From Verrucomicrobiota bacterium (GTDB lineage: Bacteria; Verrucomicrobiota; Verrucomicrobiia; Limisphaerales; UBA1096), in assembly GCA_014382705.1 (NCBI GenBank), contig JACNJE010000104.1, positions 46,624 through 109,181 on the forward strand: DNA of 62,558 bases, read 5' to 3'. Position 1 is the first letter of the stretch; every line of letters begins with the position of its first letter. Positions 51,296 through 58,387 of this stretch are shown here, one piece after another. Made by a program: the position numbers and the translations under genes. Under the pieces are notes generated by a model that made no database searches, was not told the origin of the DNA, and saw nothing but the letters and a program-made list of their open reading frames with translations.

Positions 51296-52147
51296 ATGGG
51301 CATACTGGAAAGCATCTGGCAAGGCGTCACGGAGTATTGGCGTCCCGTGGCCGAGATCTCCATCCTGTCCGTCGCCATTTATTTCACGCTCAAGTTTTTT
51401 CGAGGCACCCGCGGCTGGCCGATGGTCTTGGCGTTTCTTGGCCTGCTGGTTGCCCTGCTGGTTTGCATCGGGCTGAAGCTTGCCGTCCTGTCGTCGCTGC
51501 TGAATTATTTTTTCGGCTTGTCCGCCTTTGCCGCGCTGATCATCTTCCAGCCGGAACTGCGTCGGCTGCTTGCCGGGTTGGGCAACTTGACTTTCTTCGG
51601 GTCGCTTCATGAACAACGCGAAAACATCGAGGTCGTCATTCAGGCGGTTGAGCAACTCAGCGAGGCCCGCACCGGGGCGCTGATCGCCATCGAGCAATCG
51701 ACGCACCTGCAGGACATCGTCGAGTCTGGCATCCCGGTGGACTGCGAAGCCACACCGGAAATGATCGAGACGATTTTCTTCCCGAACAACGCCATCCACG
51801 ACGGCGGCATCATCATCAACGAGGACCGCATCCTGAGCGCGGCCTGCATCTTTCCGCTGACGCGCCGACAGGACATCAGCAAAACGATCGGCACCCGACA
51901 CCGCGCCGCCATCGGCATGAGCGAGGAGTCCGACTCGCTGGTGATTGCGGTATCAGAAGAGACTGGCGCCATCTCCACCGCGATCAAGGGGCAACTGGTC
52001 CAGGGTATATCGCTCAAGAAACTTCGCGGCACATTGAATACGGTGTTCGTGACACCGATCCGCAACCGCAGTTTCAAGGGTTGGATCAAGTCCCTGAAAC
52101 CCAAGTTTTCCGGGGCCGGCCTACGGGCCAAGACAACCGGCAACTGA
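51296..52147 (+). CDS. cdaA: Membrane-bound diadenylate cyclase CdaA (DacA)
   Basis: CdaA makes cyclic-di-AMP from two ATP. The 283-residue product has three N-terminal membrane helices (about residues 15-33, 39-58 and 62-82) followed by the DAC domain. The DGA motif is altered to DGG in 'IHDGGIIINED' (near residue 163), and the RHR motif is intact in 'GTRHRAAIGMSEE' (near 197). The gene is 3 bp after folP and 1 bp before a YbbR-like gene, the classic partner (CdaR). The replacement in DGA is noted as a point to test. Confidence 0.93.
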   Translation: MGILESIWQGVTEYWRPVAEISILSVAIYFTLKFFRGTRGWPMVLAFLGLLVALLVCIGLKLAVLSSLLNYFFGLSAFAALIIFQPELRRLLAGLGNLTFFGSLHEQRENIEVVIQAVEQLSEARTGALIAIEQSTHLQDIVESGIPVDCEATPEMIETIFFPNNAIHDGGIIINEDRILSAACIFPLTRRQDISKTIGTRHRAAIGMSEESDSLVIAVSEETGAISTAIKGQLVQGISLKKLRGTLNTVFVTPIRNRSFKGWIKSLKPKFSGAGLRAKTTGN

Positions 52148-52148
52148 C

Positions 52149-52715
52149 ATGGCCTGGCATGACATATTGACGCGCAATATCGGCTGGAAAGCCATCTCCA
52201 TATTGCTGGCTGTGCTGATCTGGAACGCAATCAGCCAAGTCCAATCAAGCAACAATGCCGATCGGTTCAAGACCCAGACATTAAGCGCACAAGAGGTCGT
52301 TGACGCTGCATTCGACCCGGAATCGCTCACCAAGAAATCGAATTCCACCAATCACGTCAGCATCATCAGTGCGTATGACATCCGGATACTCAAGTCGCCG
52401 GATGACACAACGCAGTACATCGTCGAACCGGCGCAGGTGACTGTCTCACTTGAATCGGACTCGCACCCCCTGCCGGACTTGACTGACCCGTCCGCCGTCA
52501 AGGTGGTGATCGACCCGATTAACATTCCACTGGACATCGTCGAAACCAACGTAAGCGTCATTGTGTACAAGCCACAAAACACCACTCTCAAAAACTTCAA
52601 CCCCGAAGTGGTGAAAGTGACCCGGGTAACCGAAGCGTCAACCGTCCCGGCCGACCATCCTGAACCGGCCGAGGAGGATTCGGACAAGACCGAAGACGAA
52701 GACAACGGGGAATAA
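52149..52715 (+). CDS. YbbR-like membrane protein (CdaR-type)
   Basis: The 188-residue product has a single N-terminal membrane helix (about residues 11-28, 'GWKAISILLAVLIWNAIS') and an extracytoplasmic beta-rich domain similar to one YbbR repeat, ending in an acidic tail (EDSDKTEDEDNGE). CdaR regulates CdaA in Firmicutes. It follows cdaA by 1 bp. It is shorter than multi-repeat homologues. Confidence 0.8.
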   Translation: MAWHDILTRNIGWKAISILLAVLIWNAISQVQSSNNADRFKTQTLSAQEVVDAAFDPESLTKKSNSTNHVSIISAYDIRILKSPDDTTQYIVEPAQVTVSLESDSHPLPDLTDPSAVKVVIDPINIPLDIVETNVSVIVYKPQNTTLKNFNPEVVKVTRVTEASTVPADHPEPAEEDSDKTEDEDNGE

Positions 52716-52718
52716 CCC

Positions 52719-53468
52719 TCAAGGTTCAGCCGTTGTGTCTCGCAACAAATCGCCCGGCAGGCGCCCCACCCATTGGGCCGGCATCCGCTCATCGATCGAT
52801 CCCGCAACAAACTCCGCGTGGGCGACGTGCCCGTCGCAAAACACCGCCGCCGCTTTCTGGGCGTGCCGAAAATGCGCGGTTCGCTCGCGGTCGTTCACGT
52901 AGTAGAATTCCTCAAGCATCGGCTTCTCCTTTGTGGCCGGAAACTGGAACGTGTTCACTTGGGCTGCGTCGGCGAGAAACACCGTGCCGCCCGGCTTGGC
53001 CAAGCGGTCAATCCGCACCCCCGGCCCGGCGAGTCCTCCGGCCAGATGCAAATTGTAACCGTATCCGAACGCCGCACCGGTGGCTTTCAACTTAAAGCGG
53101 GGATCGACATAGGCCAGGCCCGGGCAGGTCTCCACCCCGCTGCCCCCGAGGTGTGGATGCAGTGCGCCCTTGGCCAAGTTGAACCGCCGCGCCCCCTCAC
53201 CGCCGCGCTCAAGCCAGCCGAACCAGAACAAGTCACCGCCCTCCTCCGTCTCGCCGCGGTAGTCAAAGGCGCGGTGGTCGTTGTCGCCCCAGTACATCTG
53301 CCCGGCGAGGCCAAGCTGCCGGAGGTTGCCGCTGCAAACCGTGTCGCGAGCCCGCCGCTTGGCCGCCGAGAGAGCGGGCAGCAACAGGCTCGCCGCGATC
53401 GCCAGGATGGCGAGCACCACCAGCAACTCCACCAGCGTGAAACCGGATCGCTGGGCTGTGGAATTCAT
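52719..53468 (-). CDS. Type II secretion-like pseudopilin with H-X9-DG motif
   Basis: The 249-residue product has a prepilin leader and methylation motif ('[20 protein letters not shown]', about residues 8-27; cleavage before Phe). A globular domain ends with the H-X9-DG motif, '[13 protein letters not shown]' (about residues 206-218). Such pseudopilins occur in large numbers in Planctomycetes and Verrucomicrobia. The gene overlaps the 3' end of the surface protein by 4 bp, so it lies under the same riboswitch. Two palindrome copies encode Leu-Ala-Lys. Confidence 0.88.
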   Translation of the reverse strand: MNSTAQRSGFTLVELLVVLAILAIAASLLLPALSAAKRRARDTVCSGNLRQLGLAGQMYWGDNDHRAFDYRGETEEGGDLFWFGWLERGGEGARRFNLAKGALHPHLGGSGVETCPGLAYVDPRFKLKATGAAFGYGYNLHLAGGLAGPGVRIDRLAKPGGTVFLADAAQVNTFQFPATKEKPMLEEFYYVNDRERTAHFRHAQKAAAVFCDGHVAHAEFVAGSIDERMPAQWVGRLPGDLLRDTTAEP

Positions 53469-55129
53469 CGGCGGAGACGGTAAAATCCGCCGCCTCCCAG
53501 TGGCGTTTCGTCACTCAATCGCAGGTAAAAACCGTCAGCATTCACTCCCCCGTCCACCCTTTTCCACTGTCGCAGATCCACCGAGCGCTCGAGCACATAA
53601 TCCGCCGATTGAAGACGAAACGCGCGGCCGCGCCACCGGCCCTCGACGATGCGGGTTTGGGCAATGCGCGGCTGCGACCGCCCGGCGGCCACCGCCACGT
53701 TGTCGATCCGGCCAGCGGCCCGCAGGCTCGATTCGCTCCCCTTCGCCGTGTAGCTGCTGATCGAAAAGCTGTCGACGGCAAACCCGGTAAGGTCGTCCGG
53801 CAACCTCACCGTCTTGACCACTTTCCACGCCTTCGCATTCTCAAGCATGGCCGTGCTCAGCTCGCGCGCGGCGGGGTCGTACTCCATCCGCACGGAGTAG
53901 ATTTTACCCGAGGCCATCTCCGCGGGAAACGTGAACCCGGCGGCGAACTGGCTTTTCGCGGAAGCGATCGCCGGGGAGACCGTCGCGCCGAATCCGGTGT
54001 CGGGGAAATAGTCCCACTCGACCAGATTCGGCGAGTCGGTGCCGGTGCCCCGGTTGAATCCATCGGCCTTGGCCGTGCCGATATTGAGCAGCCCAAGCGC
54101 CACCTCGAACGTGTACGGCTGACCGGCGCGGTGGCCGGCCTTCACGTCGTCGAGCGTGATGTCGAAGGTAAACGCAAACGCGTCCCTCTCCGTCAACGTG
54201 AGGCCAAGCGGGCGGTGAAACAGGCTGTTGGGCCGCTCGGAATCCCACGTTACGGACAAGGCACCAGCCTCGGCGTCCCAGTCAAAAAGCGACTCGTCGC
54301 CGTGTACCGCCCAGCCGTTGGCCATGGGATCAGCCGAAAAATCGTCGAAGTGCCATGCGAGGTTTTCGGTCAGCGGTCGGACGTCGCCCACGGCATCCAT
54401 CTCAGCCTTGCCGGACAAGACCTCGAGCCGGATGAACTGCGCTTGGCCAAGCATGACCGGTTTGCCGGTCGCGTCGACCGCCCAGCCGATGTCGTAGCCG
54501 GTCCCGCCGCCGGAGCCGGCGTACAATTCGGTGAACTTGGCCAAGCCGGCATCGGCAAAGTCGCCCTTGGCCAAGGCGGGATTCACAGGCAACTCAAAAT
54601 CGCCTGCGCCATCGGTCGGGTAGTAAGCATCAAACGCCGGGGCCAACTTCGGGTCGAGCACAAACCAAGTCTCGCCGTCGGTGCTGACCGAGACACGCGT
54701 CTCTCCGTCCGCCTGGCCGAAGAGCGATCCGTCCGTGATGCCGCCCCCGCTGAAATCGCCGTTCGTGATCGTGAACCCCGCGCCGCCAAACACGATAAAG
54801 TCGAGTCCGAACGGGTTGAGCGGTTCGTCGCGAATCGGCCGGGCAAACTTCAGCGTCACCTGGCCTCCTTCGCCGACGGAGAGTATCTGGTTGAGCCGGT
54901 ACGGCGGGCTGAACGGCGTGATCGGCCCGCCCCATTCGCCCGGGGTCTCGCGGGCCGGAGCGCCCAAGATGGCCTCCTCGTCCGTGAACCCGGCACCGCT
55001 GCTCCAGTCGGTGGCAAACCCAGTTCCCGGCTCGTACGACACAACCTCGGCGGCAAATTGCGCAGCCCGTGCCTCCCTGGCTGCCGACAAGGCGGCAAGC
55101 CCCAATGCGATGATTATAATACGTTTCAT
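53465..55129 (-). CDS. Secreted surface protein under cobalamin riboswitch control
   Basis: From the ATG at 55129 the product has 554 residues. It has a signal peptide (about 1-23), an N-terminal beta domain starting '[20 protein letters not shown]' with '[20 protein letters not shown]' (near residue 105), a large middle region, and a C-terminal '[18 protein letters not shown]' to 'FYRLRR' module typical of verrucomicrobial exported proteins. The cobalamin riboswitch upstream suggests a role in cobalamin capture or in a process that responds to it, perhaps at the outer membrane. This is inference, and no cobalamin-binding residues can be named. Three palindrome copies lie in the gene. Confidence 0.8.
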   Translation of the reverse strand: MKRIIIIALGLAALSAAREARAAQFAAEVVSYEPGTGFATDWSSGAGFTDEEAILGAPARETPGEWGGPITPFSPPYRLNQILSVGEGGQVTLKFARPIRDEPLNPFGLDFIVFGGAGFTITNGDFSGGGITDGSLFGQADGETRVSVSTDGETWFVLDPKLAPAFDAYYPTDGAGDFELPVNPALAKGDFADAGLAKFTELYAGSGGGTGYDIGWAVDATGKPVMLGQAQFIRLEVLSGKAEMDAVGDVRPLTENLAWHFDDFSADPMANGWAVHGDESLFDWDAEAGALSVTWDSERPNSLFHRPLGLTLTERDAFAFTFDITLDDVKAGHRAGQPYTFEVALGLLNIGTAKADGFNRGTGTDSPNLVEWDYFPDTGFGATVSPAIASAKSQFAAGFTFPAEMASGKIYSVRMEYDPAARELSTAMLENAKAWKVVKTVRLPDDLTGFAVDSFSISSYTAKGSESSLRAAGRIDNVAVAAGRSQPRIAQTRIVEGRWRGRAFRLQSADYVLERSVDLRQWKRVDGGVNADGFYLRLSDETPLGGGGFYRLRR

Positions 55130-55173
55130 TTGTTGATCTCTTTTTGCTGAGACCAACAAGGGAGGTGGAGCAT

Positions 55174-55203
55174 AAAAAAAGACCTTCCGCGTGGGAGGGT
55201 CTT
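55174..55203 (-). terminator. Riboswitch expression-platform terminator
   Basis: On the minus strand AAGACC-CTCC, a short loop, then GGAAGGTCTT makes a strong hairpin (55203-55179) followed by a run of seven T (55180-55174). It lies between the aptamer and the gene, so it should act as the regulated off-state terminator. Confidence 0.8.
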
Positions 55204-55377
55204 GGGATTAAAGCTGCACCATCGTGCCGGCCTCATCCTTCTCTAATGCGGAGAAGTTGGCCGCTACAGCGGCCGGACGAGCATGACGGCGGAATTGACC
55301 TGACTTCGGGCTGCCGAGCAGCCCGTCACAGTGGCGCAACCGTTCCCGAGTCTCACGGGATTCCTTCCGGCGTCATG
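55174..55377 (-). promoter_or_regulatory. Cobalamin riboswitch
   Basis: The minus-strand aptamer core is about 55377-55282. It is closed by a perfect 7-bp stem, CATGACG and CGTCATG. The core carries the conserved GGAATCCCGTGAGA, GCGCCACTGTGA and the B12-box-like GAAGTCAGG. Further stems follow (GGCCGC/GCGGCC and CTTCTC/GAGAAG), then the terminator. It is the only regulatory element in the 369-bp space between the divergent genes at 55129 and 55499; the remaining ~120 bp (55378-55498) hold no gene and probably both promoters. Confidence 0.85.
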
Positions 55378-55498
55378 ATTGTCTCTGGGCAAACGCCCAA
55401 GTCAAAGAACGGCGCCAAGCTATGTCCCACTCCCCGGATGGGCAAGCATCGAATTTTGCGTGGCCAACTGAGCGGTGTTCTGGTTGAATCCTCCGTCC

Positions 55499-58369
55499 AT
55501 GCCGAAACTGAGCCACACCGTCGCGGCCGCCGGATTGCTGGTGGCACTCCATGCCGCAATCGCCGAAATCCTCCCGCCGGGCAACCGCCCTCTGCCTCCC
55601 GGCCATCACGCCCTCGTGCACGCCACGGTGGTCGTCAAGCCGGGCGTCATCATCGACGACGCCACGGTGGTCATCCGCGATGGCCGCATCGTGAGTGTCA
55701 CTGAAAAGGGCCAAGCACCCGACGCGGCCCGCGAATGGGACATGACCGGCCTGACCCTTTACGCCGGCTTCATCGATCCGTACGTCACCGAGGCCAAGCC
55801 GGTCTCGACGACCATGACGCAGAGCATTACCGGCACCGGCGCAACCGCCGCCGGCAAGCCGGGCTTCCTCGGCGCGCCCGGCAACGAACGCGATCCCGGC
55901 ACAACCGGCCCCGGCTCGGGGCTGTCAACCATGAAGCCGGAGCACGATGTCACCACCGCCTTCAGCCCCAAGCCGGACACGCACGCCGCGCTGCGCGCAC
56001 AAGGCTTCACCGCCGCCGTGCTCACCCCGGCCACCGGCATCATTCGCGGCCAAAGCGCCCTCATCTCGCTTGGCCAAGGTTCGCCGAACCGGCTCGTCAT
56101 CAAGCCGCGCCTGTTTCAGCACATCGTTTTCGACACCAATGCGTCGAAGCCGGATGAATACCCCAAGTCGCTCATGGGCGTGATCGCCGCGATACGGCAG
56201 ACCCTCGCCGACGGACAGCATTACAGCGACGCCTGGGCATATCACGAGGCCAACGCCGTGACCTCTGAGCGTCCCGCATACAACAAGTCGCTCGACACGC
56301 TCCAATCCCCGCTGAAGGGCGGACAGCCGGTTGTCATCGAGCCGGGCAGCGTGCTGATGGTCGACAAGGCAACGCGGCTTGCCGGCGAGTTCGGGATCCA
56401 GCCGGTCATTGTCGCGACCGGCCACGAATGGCGGCGTCCCGATCTCGTGAAAGCAAACGCCACCCGTTTTATCGTGCCAGTTAATTTCCCCAAAGTGCCT
56501 GATATGCCAAGCGACACCGACTGGGAGCAGGTCTCGCTCGACCAGCTCCGCACTTGGGATTGGGCGGCGGAAAACCCGGTTTTGCTGCAAAATATCGGCC
56601 TCGAGATTGCGCTTACTTCACACGGGCTCAAGGACAAAAAGTCGTTCCGGAAGAACTTGGCCAAAGTCATCGAGCGCGGCTTGGCCAAGCGCGATGCCCT
56701 CGCTGCGTTGACCACCACCCCGGCCAAGCTCGCCGGAGTCGCGGATCAGCTTGGCACCATCGAATCCGGCAAACTGGCCAATCTCGTCGTTGTCGAGGGC
56801 GACTACTTTGATCCCGCGGCCAAGCTAAAGGGCGTCTGGATCGAGGGCCGGTGGACGACGCTCGAGCCGGAGAAACTCGCCTGGATCGAAAAAAAGAAGG
56901 AGGAAGACGCGGAGGAAAAAGAAGACAAAAACCCGGAAGACAAAGAGGATGACAAGACCGACCAACGGATTGCCCGTTCCCCGATCGACGACATCCCGTT
57001 GCTCGAGCCGGCTGCGGTGCTCGTCCGCAACGCCACCCTTTGGACGAGCAGCAAACGCGGCGTGCTCAAGAAACACGACCTGCTGGTGGTCGACGGCAAA
57101 ATCAAACAGATCGGCCGCAACCTAAAGGCGCCGGAACACGCGCATATCGTCGAGGCCAAGGGCAGACACGTCACCGCCGGCCTGATCGACGCCCACAATC
57201 ACAGCATGATCCTCGGCTCCGTGAACGAAGGCACTCTCCCCTCCTCGGCGATGGTCTCGATCGGCGACGTCGTCAACTCCGAGTCTCCGGAAATCCATCG
57301 TCAACTCGCCGGCGGCCTGACGGTGGCCAATCTGTTGCACGGCTCCGCCAACCCGATCGGCGGCCAAAACGCGGTCATCAAGCTGCGGCTTGGGCAGGGG
57401 CCGGAGGGGATGAAATTCAAGGCAGCACCGCCCGGCATCAAGTTTGCGCTGGGCGAGAACGTCAAACAGTCCAACTGGGGCGATGACAAAAACACGCGTT
57501 TCCCGCAAACCCGGATGGGAGTGCCAGCGTTTCACGAGAACCGCTTCACCGCTGCTTGGCAATACAACCGCGCGTGGCGGCGCTTCCATGAAAGGGGCGG
57601 GCCACCCCCCAGGCGCGATCTCGAGTTGGAGACACTTGGCCAGATTATCAAGGCCGAGCGATGGATTCACTGCCACTCGTACCGGCAGGATGAAATCCTC
57701 GCCTTCATGCGCACGATGGAAAAATTCGGCGTCCGGGTCGGCACGCTGCAGCACGTGCTTGAGGGGTATAAGGTGGCCGACGAAATCGCCGCGCACGGTG
57801 CCGGCGGCTCCTGCTTCGCCGACTGGTGGGCCTACAAGTACGAGGTCATCGACGCCATCCCGTACGCCGGCAGCCTGATGCACGAACGCGGCGTGCTCGT
57901 GTCGTTCAACTCCGACTCGTCCGACCTCGCCCGGCGCATGAATCTTGAGGCGGCCAAGGCCGTGAAGTACGGCAACACTCGCGAAGCCGAGGCCCTCAAC
58001 TTCGTCACTATCAACCCGGCAAGGCAGTTGCGAGTCGACCACCGCGTCGGTTCGCTGGAAGTGGGCAAAGACGGCGACTTCGCGGTCTGGACGAAGCATC
58101 CGTTGAGCACCGGCACAATCTGTTTGGAAACGTGGATCGATGGCAAACGCTACTTCGAACGGGGCGAAGGCATCGCCCGGGCCGAGGCCCGGTCGAAGGA
58201 ACGCGAAAAACTCCTTGCCAAGGCGAAGGGCAAGGCGAAAAAAGAGAAGAAAAAGGAGGAGGACAAGGACTCGGAAGACGCCCGGGCCGCCTTTTTCCGG
58301 CGCGCACTTGAGACGGCGCACGGCCTCGGGGTCGTCGATTGCCAAGATTGCAAAATTGAAACCGAGTAA
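55499..58369 (+). CDS. Secreted protein with two amidohydrolase domains
   Basis: From the ATG at 55499 the product has 956 residues, with a signal peptide (about 1-24, 'VAAAGLLVALHAAIAEI'). It contains two amidohydrolase-like units. The first (about residues 30-465) has lost clear metal-ligand motifs. A highly charged linker (about 465-505, Glu/Lys/Asp-rich) leads to the second (about 510-900), which has 'TAGLIDAHNHSMIL' (HxH, near 568) and later 'WIHCHSYRQDEILAF' (near 725) and 'LVSFNSDSSDLARRM' (near 805). The tail is basic and Lys-rich, ending with 'CQDCKIETE'. The first unit may be a pseudo-enzyme. It is followed by a related gene after 18 bp. Confidence 0.82.
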   Translation: MPKLSHTVAAAGLLVALHAAIAEILPPGNRPLPPGHHALVHATVVVKPGVIIDDATVVIRDGRIVSVTEKGQAPDAAREWDMTGLTLYAGFIDPYVTEAKPVSTTMTQSITGTGATAAGKPGFLGAPGNERDPGTTGPGSGLSTMKPEHDVTTAFSPKPDTHAALRAQGFTAAVLTPATGIIRGQSALISLGQGSPNRLVIKPRLFQHIVFDTNASKPDEYPKSLMGVIAAIRQTLADGQHYSDAWAYHEANAVTSERPAYNKSLDTLQSPLKGGQPVVIEPGSVLMVDKATRLAGEFGIQPVIVATGHEWRRPDLVKANATRFIVPVNFPKVPDMPSDTDWEQVSLDQLRTWDWAAENPVLLQNIGLEIALTSHGLKDKKSFRKNLAKVIERGLAKRDALAALTTTPAKLAGVADQLGTIESGKLANLVVVEGDYFDPAAKLKGVWIEGRWTTLEPEKLAWIEKKKEEDAEEKEDKNPEDKEDDKTDQRIARSPIDDIPLLEPAAVLVRNATLWTSSKRGVLKKHDLLVVDGKIKQIGRNLKAPEHAHIVEAKGRHVTAGLIDAHNHSMILGSVNEGTLPSSAMVSIGDVVNSESPEIHRQLAGGLTVANLLHGSANPIGGQNAVIKLRLGQGPEGMKFKAAPPGIKFALGENVKQSNWGDDKNTRFPQTRMGVPAFHENRFTAAWQYNRAWRRFHERGGPPPRRDLELETLGQIIKAERWIHCHSYRQDEILAFMRTMEKFGVRVGTLQHVLEGYKVADEIAAHGAGGSCFADWWAYKYEVIDAIPYAGSLMHERGVLVSFNSDSSDLARRMNLEAAKAVKYGNTREAEALNFVTINPARQLRVDHRVGSLEVGKDGDFAVWTKHPLSTGTICLETWIDGKRYFERGEGIARAEARSKEREKLLAKAKGKAKKEKKKEEDKDSEDARAAFFRRALETAHGLGVVDCQDCKIETE

Positions 58370-58387
58370 CCTATCCGGGATAACGAC

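Noticed and set aside
53609-55150. 513-codon plus-strand open frame opposite the surface protein
   Set aside because: It is an antisense shadow; the minus frame has a signal peptide, recognisable modules and a riboswitch in front.
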